DNA of 64,000 nucleotides, taken from positions 2,156,483 to 2,220,482 of the forward strand of contig CAJJBQ010000002.1 in NCBI GenBank assembly GCA_905182405.1, read 5' to 3'. Source of the DNA: Akkermansiaceae bacterium. GTDB taxonomy: Bacteria > Verrucomicrobiota > Verrucomicrobiia > Verrucomicrobiales > Akkermansiaceae. This document shows positions 1 to 8,125 of the stretch, piece after piece. The number at the start of each line of letters is the position of its first letter. Position 1 is the stretch's first letter. A model generated the notes under the pieces. It ran no database searches, was not told where the DNA came from, and saw only the letters and a program-made list of their open reading frames with translations. Made by a program: the position numbers and the translations under genes.

Positions 1-1363
1 AGAGGCAGTTTCTTCCAAAATCATTGGCGACGTACAGATCCGGGTCGCCGTCACGGTCGAAGTCTTCCCAAGATGCTGCAAAACTCCAACGCGTATTGTT
101 TTGCTCCAAGCCCACCTCTTTTGTGATCTCTCCAAATTGAAAATCACCAAGGTTCGCCAGAAGCACGTTGCGACCACCGTTCTCCGCATCGTTGAATGGA
201 ATGGGTGATGTCGCTTCGAAGCCACGCTTGCCCGAAACCGAATCATCTCCGGCACTGTAAACACAGGTATAAATATCGAGGTCTCCATCCGAATCGAAGT
301 CGGCCGCACTCAGTGAGAAAGGATAGGGAGCGCCCTGAAATCCGCCCATTAATTTAAACTTCCCCCGGCCGGTATTTTCCGCGAAAGCGATCATGGCAAT
401 GGTCGCGACAACGAGATCCTGATCACCGTCATTATCGAGATCAACCAACAGGGCACTTCGCGAATCCTCCAGCCACGCCACGCCCCATTGCGAGGCGACC
501 TCCCTCGCCGATCCATCTGCTTGCTGAAGGTAGAGTTGATTCGGCAGGCTGCCTCCGTCGCAGACGTAGAGGTCTTCCAAACCATCGCCATTGACGTCTC
601 CAACGGCAATCCCGTGATGACCCGTCATGGCGAGGTCGCCGATTCGGGTGATGCGCTCCGACCAATAGCCAATACCCCGCATCACTTGGGCCTCGAATCG
701 CGGGTTCGTTCCGATCGCGCTGCTGGTAGCATCGATAAACCATCGTTCTTTTGCGCGGACCGTTTCGAATTTTTCAACTTCGAGCTTCTTGAGCTTGGGC
801 ATGAGTTTATCATCCCAAGTGCAGAGCCAGGTCGCAGAATATTCAGCTCCTTCGCGGTTCGCCTCGACATGGAAACGCGTGGTTAGGTTTTCAATCCCGA
901 TGACTTTGATTTTCAGTTTCCCAAGTCCGTGTAATCTTACGATAAATTCACGAGGCGTCAAACTTATGGCCTTCCCAGGTGTCCCGGAATGAAGCGAGAT
1001 TTTTTGCCCGAGACTCTCCACGCGATCTTTGGTTTCGAGCTCGGAGCTCAGGAAACCCTGAGCGATGAGATCCCGAGCCTCTTTCTCGTTAGAGGCCTCG
1101 ATCAAACGATACAATTGTGCAAGGGCAGCTTCCGAAAATTTTTCGCCGGGCCAAGCTTCACCTGCTCCTGATGCGGGGAGGTCTTCCACGAAAGAGACTC
1201 CGGTGGAGGTTATTTTCTTTGGATCAGAATGAGGCATGCGGTCGGCGCGCGCCATTTCTTTGAGCCGCAGTTTGATCAATCCGTCTTTAACGACGATTGG
1301 CTCTGCAATGGCCGTGGTCAGCAGAGTGCAAAAAAGAAAGAGCAAGTGACGGGATAGTCTCAT
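1..1363 (-). CDS. FG-GAP/VCBS-repeat secreted protein (3' end cut by window)
   Basis: The frame is open from an ATG at 1363 to the left edge without a stop (about 454 codons), so the C-terminus lies outside the window. The N-terminus is a signal peptide (MRLSRHLLFLFC followed by a hydrophobic stretch ending TAIA). Residues about 30-230 are an unassigned region, partly helical. From about residue 245 there are repeated calcium-binding FG-GAP blades: GDVNGDGLEDLYV, DLDNDGDQDLVV, DFDSDGDLDIY and DFDRDGDPDLYVAND. FG-GAP blades form beta-propellers in exported adhesion or scaffold proteins, and in PVC bacteria they often precede an ASPIC/UnbV domain, as in the large protein at 52.6-56.2 kb. The blade spacing and signal peptide are seen directly; a CRTAC1-like architecture for the missing end is inferred. 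No function can be assigned. Confidence 0.85.
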   Translation of the reverse strand, partial: MRLSRHLLFLFCTLLTTAIAEPIVVKDGLIKLRLKEMARADRMPHSDPKKITSTGVSFVEDLPASGAGEAWPGEKFSEAALAQLYRLIEASNEKEARDLIAQGFLSSELETKDRVESLGQKISLHSGTPGKAISLTPREFIVRLHGLGKLKIKVIGIENLTTRFHVEANREGAEYSATWLCTWDDKLMPKLKKLEVEKFETVRAKERWFIDATSSAIGTNPRFEAQVMRGIGYWSERITRIGDLAMTGHHGIAVGDVNGDGLEDLYVCDGGSLPNQLYLQQADGSAREVASQWGVAWLEDSRSALLVDLDNDGDQDLVVATIAMIAFAENTGRGKFKLMGGFQGAPYPFSLSAADFDSDGDLDIYTCVYSAGDDSVSGKRGFEATSPIPFNDAENGGRNVLLANLGDFQFGEITKEVGLEQNNTRWSFAASWEDFDRDGDPDLYVANDFGRNCL

Positions 1364-2132
1364 TGGAATGATAGAGGAAACTAACCTGAGGGTTGTCCGG
1401 AGTCTTGCTTAAAGAGTGTGAGATCGCTTTGCCGGGTTCTGCAAAAATTTTCTCGAAGCCTTCATTTCCGAAGTTCTACAACGGAAGCAGTTCAAGCAGG
1501 AGCATTAATTTCGTTCGTTTTTGCAAGGAGTCCCTACGCTTCATTTTGAGGGTAGTAGAGTGCCCCTTAAGACGCCGAGAACTTAGTCTCAATCCAATAA
1601 GAAAAGCCTACTTTTGGGCATGTTTTTCACCTTCCACTATCCCCCATCGCGGTATAATTAAGGCGATGGCTTTCGCTCCTGCAACGAAGTATATCCTCGG
1701 CATCGAAGGCTCGGGAGCCCACGGCGCAGCCTTCATCGCCTCCAAGGGAACCCTCACCACCTCGGAACGTGCAACGAACGAGCCAACAGCCGACCGCATC
1801 GAGAACCTCGCCACCGCTGCACCTACCAGGAGGCCCACCAGCACCTGGCCGCACATCGCTGGAACGTCCGCGCCACCCTTGACGCGCTCACTAAATAAAT
1901 GGAACCACCCTTTGTGAACCATCTGCGGAGTTGCGATGCTCAGGCCGGAGCGAATTTTCCAGGGTTTCTCTAAAACATCCCCTGTTTTTGCTAACAGCAT
2001 GCATTTTATAAGATTGAGAATCTCTCCTTTTCCCTAACAAGGAGAGAGGAACGGTATCTTTTCGGTGTAGATAAACGCCTTAAAATCTGATATGGCGAAA
2101 CCTTGGCTCCAACATTCCCAGAACGTATCTTT
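1364..2132. other. intergenic region without an intact gene
   Basis: This stretch lies between the divergent FG-GAP gene (minus) and the SGNH-dehydrogenase gene (plus). It contains one gene relic at 1666-1898. From about 1900 to 2132 I see no coding signal, only AT-rich sequence that should hold the promoter of the downstream gene. No clear ribosome binding site precedes the ATG at 2133. Confidence 0.6.
1666..1898 (+). pseudogene. gene relic: BadF-type sugar kinase N-terminus joined to MurQ-like C-terminus
   Basis: An ATG at 1666 is preceded by AAGG and by a TATAAT at 1653-1658. It starts a peptide containing KYILGIEGSGAH, which resembles the N-terminal ATP-binding strand of BadF/BcrA-type N-acetylglucosamine kinases (usual pattern ILGIDGGGT). 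The similarity fades after about 40 codons. Shifted one frame, 1812-1898 reads CTYQEAHQHLAAHRWNVRATL and ends at TAA. This resembles the small C-terminal helical segment of N-acetylmuramic acid 6-phosphate etherase (MurQ). Kinase and etherase genes often sit together in amino-sugar recycling. The simplest reading is that one internal deletion removed the body of two adjacent genes. Both assignments rest on short motifs and could be wrong. Confidence 0.35.
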
Positions 2133-5100
2133 ATGAAACTCCCGGTCATTAAAACCATTCTATTGACAGCAATCACGTGGCAGAGCCCTTTGGCGAATGC
2201 TCAAATTCTAATCTCCGAGGTCGGCGCGGCACCTCCTAGAAAAGAGGCCAAATCCGAGCCCAAGCGAGAGGCAGCCAAAAAGAAAGCAGCCAAGCTCGCC
2301 CCTGGGGTGCTTGCTCCCATGAATCCTGAGAGCGTGACGTTCGAAGTGAAGGCCGCTCCGTCGAAGCTCTCACTCAAGAAGGGAGACACGATCGTTTTGC
2401 TTGGTTCCGGAATGGCCTCAAGGATGAATCACTTCGGATATTTCGAAACCGAGATCCAGCTGCGTTTTCCGACCAGCAACCTCACGATTCGTAATATGGG
2501 TGACGAAGGAAATACGCCCGGATTTCGTCCCCATCCCGGGAGGAACCAAGAGGGGCAGTATGCCTTTCCGGGAGCCAAAGAATTGTTGCCAGAAAAGCTC
2601 CAGGCTGGTTCAGGGCCGCAAGGTCACTTTGAGACACCCGATCAATGGCTGACCGGTCTTGGAGCTGATACCATTGTTGCCTTCTTTGGATATAATTCTT
2701 CTTTTGAGGGTCCCAACGGGGTGGATCGCTACAAGGCGGAGCTCACCGCTTTTGTCCAGCACACGCTCTCCCAGAAATACAACGGCAAAAACATTCCTCA
2801 GCTAGCCCTTGTCTCGCCGACTGCGATGCAGGATTTGTCAGGGGAATTCAGCGTGCCCGATGGCAAGGAGGGGAATCAAAATTTGAAACTTTATGCCGCC
2901 GCGATGAAGGAGGTCGCAAATGCCAACGGTGCTCTATTTGTGGATCCCTTTGCGACATCTGCCCAATGGTTTGCCGTTTCCGATGAGAGACTGACTATCG
3001 ACGGTGCTCTCCTTAATGATGATGGATACCGAAAGCTCACGCCTTGGCTTGCCGATGCTCTCTTCAGTGGAGAAACTCCAAATCAAAGCATGCACGACGA
3101 GGTACATGCCGCGGTGCAGGAAAAGAACTTCATGTGGCTAAATGACTTTAAGGTTCCCAATGGCGTGCACGTCTACGGTCGTCGATACAATCCCTACGGC
3201 CCCGCAAACTATCCCTTTGAGTTGAAGAAGACCCGGGAGTTTACCCAGATCCGCGACCAGGCAATCTGGGCAACCTTGAAAGGAGAGAAGTTTGATGTGG
3301 CCGGGGAGGACGCCAAGACCTCGAAACTTCCACCCGTTCAATCCAACTATAAGCCGAGTAATAAAAACGGAACCCCCGAGTATCGGCCAGGGCAGGAGTC
3401 CCAAACCAAAATCGAGGTTCCCGAGGGATACAAAATCGACTTGTTTGCGTCCGAGGAAAACTTTCCTGATTTGAAAAACCCGGTGCAGATTGCCTTTGAT
3501 AACAAAGGCCGACTATGGGTTGCCACAATGGAGAGTTACCCCCATTACCGGATTGGAGATGCGCTTCCCAAGGACAAGCTCCTCATCCTTGAAGATACCG
3601 ATGGCGACGGAGTGGCAGATAAGCAGACCGTCTTCGCCGACGACCTCCACATTCCAATTGGTTTCGAGATCTCCCATGACGGCGTCTATGTTTCGCAAAG
3701 TGGATCTCTCATTCGCCTTCAAGATACCGATGGTGATGATCACTATGACAAGAAGGACCTCCTTCTGAGCGGTTTCGATGACCATGACACTCATCACGCG
3801 ATCTCCGCATTCTGTGCCGATCCAAGTGGTGCCTTTGTCATGTGTGAGGGAGTTTTCCTCCACTCAAACACTGAGAGTGTCTATGGGCCCGAGCGCGGGA
3901 GTAACGGTGGCTTCTTCCGCTACAGTCCGCAGAAAAAGCAGATCCGGAGGTATGCACAATTCTCAATTCCGAATCCATGGGGAGTGGCCTACGATGACTA
4001 CGGTCAGGATTTCTTCCTCCATACCTCTGGAACCAGCTTTTCTTGGATGCTTCCTGGGACGGTGAAAGCCCGCTACGGCGCGAATTTGAGAGCGCCGGAT
4101 ATTATAAAGAGCAATAAAGTACGCCCAACTTCGGGTGTTGAGTTTATTTCAAGCCGACACTTCCCTGATGAAGTACAAGGTGATGTTCTCATCAATAATA
4201 GCATCGGTTACCTCGGTGCGAAACAGCATCGTGTCATCGAAGATGGCACGGGCTTCAGCACCGAGTATGTGCAGGATCTCTATGTTTCAAAGGATTCGAA
4301 CTTCCGTCCTGTCGATCTTGAATTTGCCCCTGATGGATCACTCTACCTTGCCGACTGGCACAATATGTTGATTGGTCATATGCAGCACAATGCCCGTGAC
4401 CCGTATCGTGATCACGAGCACGGCCGGATCTATCGGGTCACCTATCCGAGCCGTCCTCTTGTAAAACCGGCCAAGGTTGACGGAGCCAGTATTGCGGGGC
4501 TTCTTGGGAATCTCACCCTCCCGGAATATCGTACTCGCTATCGCACTCGTCGTGAATTGCGCGAAAGGGATCCCGTGGAGGTTGCCACTGCCGCGACCAA
4601 ATGGGCCTCCACTCAGAGTAACGAGCGACTTAAGCTGGAAGCACTGTGGGTGACATGGGGAGCTGATAAGATTGACGCAGATTTGCTCGCCGAGCTTCTG
4701 GCTTCGCAAGATCACAAGATACGGAGCGCTGCCGTTCGAGTGGCCCGATACAATGAACACAAGTTGAAGAATCTCGCTCAGATCCTTTCTCGTGCAGCCC
4801 ACGACGACCACGGAAGAGTCCGTTTGGAAGCAATCACTGCGGCAACTTACCTCCCAATTGATCAAGGGGTCGCCGTTCTTTCCATCGCAAAGGCGAAGGA
4901 AGTCGACTCATACATAAAACAGAGTATCGACTTCGCTGATGCCATCTTCGCAGGTGCAGCAGTGGAAGCGGAAAAGGAGAAAGTTGTCGTGGCACCGAAG
5001 CACCTGTCGAAGGAAGATGCGGAGTTGTTTGTCAAAGGAGGAGCGATTTATGCCCGGGAAGGTTACTGCATGACCTGTCACCAGTCCAAAGGTGAAGGTC

Positions 5101-5432
5101 TTCCTGATGCCGGATTCCCACCGCTTTCCGAGACCAAGTGGGTGCTTGGAGATCCTGATCGCCTCATCAAGTTAAGCCTTAAGGGGCTTATGGGGCCCAT
5201 CGAAGTGAAGGGTAAAAAGTACCTAGGACAAGTTCCCATGACTGCCTTTGGCGGCTTGCTAAACGACGAAGAAATGGCATCGGTCCTGACCTATGTTCGT
5301 AATTCGTTCGGAAACAAAGCTTCGGCAATCGGAGCAGCCCAAGTGAAAAAAGTTCGGGCCGAAACGAAAAGCAAGGTCGATATGTTCAATCCCGATGACC
5401 TCTTAAAGCAACATCCTCACTCTAAGAAATAG
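2133..5432 (+). CDS. SGNH hydrolase - PVC-type dehydrogenase - HEAT - cytochrome c protein
   Basis: I start at the ATG at 2133 because it opens a signal peptide (MKLPVIKTILLT...ANA); the frame is open ten codons further up. Predicted length is 1099 residues. Domain order: a Lys/Glu-rich linker, an SGNH/GDSL-like domain at about 85-310 (GSGMASR as block I, later RNMGDEGNTPG and FFGYNSSFEG), a beta-propeller 'membrane-bound dehydrogenase' domain at about 430-780 starting PEGYKIDLFASEENF with LLILEDTDGDG, HEAT-like helices at about 790-890, and a C-terminal cytochrome c domain with CMTCH near 979. Such proteins are typical of PVC bacteria; the substrate is unknown and an exported sugar or alcohol oxidation role is inference. 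A paralogue with the same order lies at 56834-60001. A strong terminator follows at 5479-5510. Confidence 0.92.
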   Translation: MKLPVIKTILLTAITWQSPLANAQILISEVGAAPPRKEAKSEPKREAAKKKAAKLAPGVLAPMNPESVTFEVKAAPSKLSLKKGDTIVLLGSGMASRMNHFGYFETEIQLRFPTSNLTIRNMGDEGNTPGFRPHPGRNQEGQYAFPGAKELLPEKLQAGSGPQGHFETPDQWLTGLGADTIVAFFGYNSSFEGPNGVDRYKAELTAFVQHTLSQKYNGKNIPQLALVSPTAMQDLSGEFSVPDGKEGNQNLKLYAAAMKEVANANGALFVDPFATSAQWFAVSDERLTIDGALLNDDGYRKLTPWLADALFSGETPNQSMHDEVHAAVQEKNFMWLNDFKVPNGVHVYGRRYNPYGPANYPFELKKTREFTQIRDQAIWATLKGEKFDVAGEDAKTSKLPPVQSNYKPSNKNGTPEYRPGQESQTKIEVPEGYKIDLFASEENFPDLKNPVQIAFDNKGRLWVATMESYPHYRIGDALPKDKLLILEDTDGDGVADKQTVFADDLHIPIGFEISHDGVYVSQSGSLIRLQDTDGDDHYDKKDLLLSGFDDHDTHHAISAFCADPSGAFVMCEGVFLHSNTESVYGPERGSNGGFFRYSPQKKQIRRYAQFSIPNPWGVAYDDYGQDFFLHTSGTSFSWMLPGTVKARYGANLRAPDIIKSNKVRPTSGVEFISSRHFPDEVQGDVLINNSIGYLGAKQHRVIEDGTGFSTEYVQDLYVSKDSNFRPVDLEFAPDGSLYLADWHNMLIGHMQHNARDPYRDHEHGRIYRVTYPSRPLVKPAKVDGASIAGLLGNLTLPEYRTRYRTRRELRERDPVEVATAATKWASTQSNERLKLEALWVTWGADKIDADLLAELLASQDHKIRSAAVRVARYNEHKLKNLAQILSRAAHDDHGRVRLEAITAATYLPIDQGVAVLSIAKAKEVDSYIKQSIDFADAIFAGAAVEAEKEKVVVAPKHLSKEDAELFVKGGAIYAREGYCMTCHQSKGEGLPDAGFPPLSETKWVLGDPDRLIKLSLKGLMGPIEVKGKKYLGQVPMTAFGGLLNDEEMASVLTYVRNSFGNKASAIGAAQVKKVRAETKSKVDMFNPDDLLKQHPHSKK

Positions 5433-5478
5433 CGATCATTTCGGGGTCTCAAGAGCCCTAATTCGCTAAACTGATCAT

Positions 5479-5510
5479 GAAGCACCCCACATTGGGGTGC
5501 TTCTTTTTTT
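5479..5510 (+). terminator. intrinsic terminator
   Basis: The stem GAAGCACCCCA pairs with TGGGGTGCTTC around a three-base loop and is followed by a run of seven T. It lies 47 nt after the stop of the SGNH-dehydrogenase gene and just before the SMP-30 gene, so the two are separate transcription units. Confidence 0.92.
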
Positions 5511-5551
5511 AGCTTGTGAGGAAATTTGCTTTGGGGTCAGAATCCCCCACT

Positions 5552-6466
5552 ATGAAAGCCAATCTCGCCCTGCCGTTCCTCGCTGCCTCCCTCATTTTGA
5601 CCGCTGCGGCAGATCACCACAAAGCCAGTGAGCAGATCGTGGCGCCCGGGACCGAGGTGGTGAAACTGGGCGGTGAGATGAAATTCACCGAGGGACCTGT
5701 CTGGATCCCCTCCAAGAAGATGGTCGTCTTCAGTGATATCCCGAACAGCCTCCAGATGCAGTGGAGCGAGGCCGGTGGACTGAAGGAATATCGCAAAGTG
5801 GAGTCTTCCAACGGCAACCTCCTCGACCTGAAGGGTAACCTCCTCTCCTGCCAGCATGGCGGGCGAAACGTGATTGTGACCAACGCGGGGGGTAAGATTA
5901 CGGTCCTCGCCGACAAGTTCGATGGAAAGAAGTTCAATTCGCCCAACGACCTCGCGATCCGCGCCGATGGCTCGATCTGGTTCACTGATCCGAGCTACGG
6001 ACTGAAGGGACGCGCCGCAGAGGTCGGGGGAAAGTGGGTCTACAAGCTCGACCCGAAATCCGGGGCCGTTTCGGTGCTCTACAAGGGGCACGACATGCCA
6101 AACGGTATCGCATTCTCACCGGACGAAAAACGGGTCTACATCGCCGATACCGGGAAGGTCGGGAAGATCCGGGCCTTTGCAGTGGTGGAGAAAGGGATGC
6201 TTGGGGAACCTCTCTTCGAAATCGACATCCGCTGCGACGGAATGTGCATCGATACAAAAGGAAATCTCTACGCTACCGCGGGCGGGGGCATCCACGTCTT
6301 CGATAAGGACGGGGGGGAAATCGGCGTGATCGCAACACCAGAACATCCCGCCAATGTCTGCTTCGGCGGCGAGGACTACGACACCCTCTTCATCACGGCC
6401 CGCACCGGACTCTATTCCGTGAAGACCCTCGCCAAAGGGGCCAAGCCGAAGGGTGCCAAGTGGTAA
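5552..6466 (+). CDS. exported SMP-30/gluconolactonase-family beta-propeller protein
   Basis: The ATG at 5552 opens a clear signal peptide (MKANLALPFLAASLILTAAA), so it is preferred over an upstream in-frame start at 5516. The mature protein of about 285 residues follows the SMP-30/LRE pattern: FTEGPVWIPSKKMVVFSDIP near the N-terminus, then NSPNDLAIRADGSIWFTDPSYG, MPNGIAFSPDEKRVYIADT and CDGMCIDTKGNLY. These are the usual positions of the metal-binding Glu, Asn and Asp residues. Family members hydrolyse sugar lactones or related esters. Export to the periplasm makes a role in sugar-acid processing there likely, but the substrate cannot be read from sequence. The gene is monocistronic as far as can be seen, with a terminator upstream and a convergent gene downstream. 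Confidence 0.9.
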   Translation: MKANLALPFLAASLILTAAADHHKASEQIVAPGTEVVKLGGEMKFTEGPVWIPSKKMVVFSDIPNSLQMQWSEAGGLKEYRKVESSNGNLLDLKGNLLSCQHGGRNVIVTNAGGKITVLADKFDGKKFNSPNDLAIRADGSIWFTDPSYGLKGRAAEVGGKWVYKLDPKSGAVSVLYKGHDMPNGIAFSPDEKRVYIADTGKVGKIRAFAVVEKGMLGEPLFEIDIRCDGMCIDTKGNLYATAGGGIHVFDKDGGEIGVIATPEHPANVCFGGEDYDTLFITARTGLYSVKTLAKGAKPKGAKW

Positions 6467-6714
6467 CGAGCCTCACCTCATCAAACAAGGACCGGTCCAC
6501 GGCTCCTCTCATCGGATCATCTCGCTCGCGATCACCCTATTCCTGCTTCGCGGGAATCGGAGTCTTCCCGGGGCCTTGGAGCTTCCATATCTCATGCCAA
6601 ACGGCATTGAACTGCTCATCGCCTTACTGCTAGGGTTTGTCGTATTGGGTGGACTACTTGAGAGCGTCGTTGAGGAGAGGAGGTGATGACTGCCAATAGG
6701 CCAGGATTGTCGGA

Positions 6715-7869
6715 CTAGGGATTGAGGGACCAGCGGGCCTGGCGGAGGACTGCTTTAGAGGAGTCCTTGGGGTTTTCGTACCAGATCGTGAGGAGGGTAT
6801 TATCGGCGAGTTGGACGGTGGAGGGGTAGCCGAGGTCAGAGGAGACTCCGTCGTCAGAGATCGTGATGGGTCCGGACCAGGTGGAGCCGTGGTCATCGCT
6901 AATACGGGCCTGGTTGCCGTGAGGTTTGCGGCGGTAGCCGTAGGTCATGAGGAGGCGGTCGTCGGAGAGACGGGTGAGGAAGGAGGGCAGGCCCCAGACG
7001 CCGATGGAGTGCGGAACGCTCCAGGTCTTGCCGCCGTCATGGGACTCGCTCTGGAGGGTTTCGTCCTTATGGGCGGAATTATGGTTGCGGATGTGGGCGA
7101 TGAGAGTCCCGTTGGCTGCTTCGATGGCATGAAGCTCGTGGTAGGATTTGAGCGCGGAGTCGCCGGGGCGAGTGGGGATTTCGGCAAGCCATTTCCAGGT
7201 GACGCCATCGTCTTGCGATTCGGCGACGCCGATCTTTTTTTCGTCGGTCCAGAGTTTCTTGCCGGCATAAAGGAGGCGGCCATCGGCGAGCTGAATGGGA
7301 CCATGGGGGGAATTGACGGGGACGCGGGAGGGAGCGGAGAAGGTCTGTCCGCCATCGGTGGAGCGGAGGACCCAGCTCCCAAGAAGGGCCTTGCGTTCTT
7401 CGGCGTTGATCCGGTGATGAGCGGCGAGCCATTTGGCTTCTTCGGGGGTGCCTTTCTTTCTCTCAAGGTAGGATTCGTAGGCGAGGGAAGTGAAGGTAGT
7501 GATGAGGATGGAGCCTTTGGCGGTTTCGAGGACACCGGCGTCGCGGTCGTCGATAGGGGTGTCGAGGACGACGCGGGGGAAGGTCCAGGTCTCGCCCTTG
7601 TCCTTTGAGCGCATCATATCGACGCGGCCAAAGGGGCAGACGTGACCGGCGCGGCCACCGGACCAGACGACAAGGAGTTCGCCGTTCGCCCGTCGGGTGA
7701 CGGTGGGCCAGCCGCAGTAGAGGTCGGGCTGGAAGGAGATGGTTTTGATGTCGTGGATCGTGGCCTTTGGAGGAGCTGCCATCGCGAAGGTGGCAAAGAG
7801 GAAAGCAGCGCTGGCGAGGATGAAACAGGTGAACATCTTGCGGCGAGTGAAGAGTGATGGCTGAGTCAT
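6715..7869 (-). CDS. exported sialidase-like BNR/Asp-box protein
   Basis: The protein has 384 residues with an N-terminal hydrophobic signal (MFTCFILASAAFLFATFAMA, which also offers an internal ATG start at 7836). Five Asp-box motifs mark the blades of a six-bladed propeller: SKDKGETW, STDGGQTF, SQDDGVTW, SHDGGKTW and SDDHGSTW. The early segment GWPTVTRRANGELLVVWSGG and the late YPSTVQLADNTLLTIWYE fit the exo-alpha-sialidase (GH33-like) fold, in which an arginine triad binds the carboxylate of the substrate. Many PVC homologues have unknown specificity, so sialic acid cleavage is only one possibility. The gene is convergent with the SMP-30 gene and divergent from the redoxin gene. Codon positions are strongly GC-biased, which creates long false frames on the opposite strand. 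Confidence 0.88.
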   Translation of the reverse strand: MTQPSLFTRRKMFTCFILASAAFLFATFAMAAPPKATIHDIKTISFQPDLYCGWPTVTRRANGELLVVWSGGRAGHVCPFGRVDMMRSKDKGETWTFPRVVLDTPIDDRDAGVLETAKGSILITTFTSLAYESYLERKKGTPEEAKWLAAHHRINAEERKALLGSWVLRSTDGGQTFSAPSRVPVNSPHGPIQLADGRLLYAGKKLWTDEKKIGVAESQDDGVTWKWLAEIPTRPGDSALKSYHELHAIEAANGTLIAHIRNHNSAHKDETLQSESHDGGKTWSVPHSIGVWGLPSFLTRLSDDRLLMTYGYRRKPHGNQARISDDHGSTWSGPITISDDGVSSDLGYPSTVQLADNTLLTIWYENPKDSSKAVLRQARWSLNP

Positions 7870-8125
7870 GGAATTTCGGGGATTACCCCGTTGAAAGATT
7901 TCCTTTTTTAACGAAGCAACAAGTAATCAACGTAGCTTCTCGACACATCTTTCGGGCAGCGTCAAAATCAGGTCACTCGGGACGCTCTTTAGTAAACAAT
8001 TACGACCGTCTCTGATCTCCCTCACGGAAATGACCCCGCCTACCGGGATCATCAACAGGCCACACTATGATAACTTGATACAATTCGCAGCTGGTATTTC
8101 AGCTATACTGCCATACCCCTGTAAC

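Noticed and set aside
6537..6622. Minus-strand stretch reading QFNAVWHEIWKLQGPGK to a stop
   Set aside because: It looks protein-like, but it is only 28 codons, has no start, and I cannot name a family.
6453..6686. 77-codon frame with a hydrophobic segment after the SMP-30 gene
   Set aside because: It overlaps the SMP-30 stop, has no start context and no family resemblance.
6811..7608. 265-codon Gly/Val-rich frame on the plus strand
   Set aside because: It is the reverse complement of the BNR sialidase-like gene, whose Asp boxes are intact.
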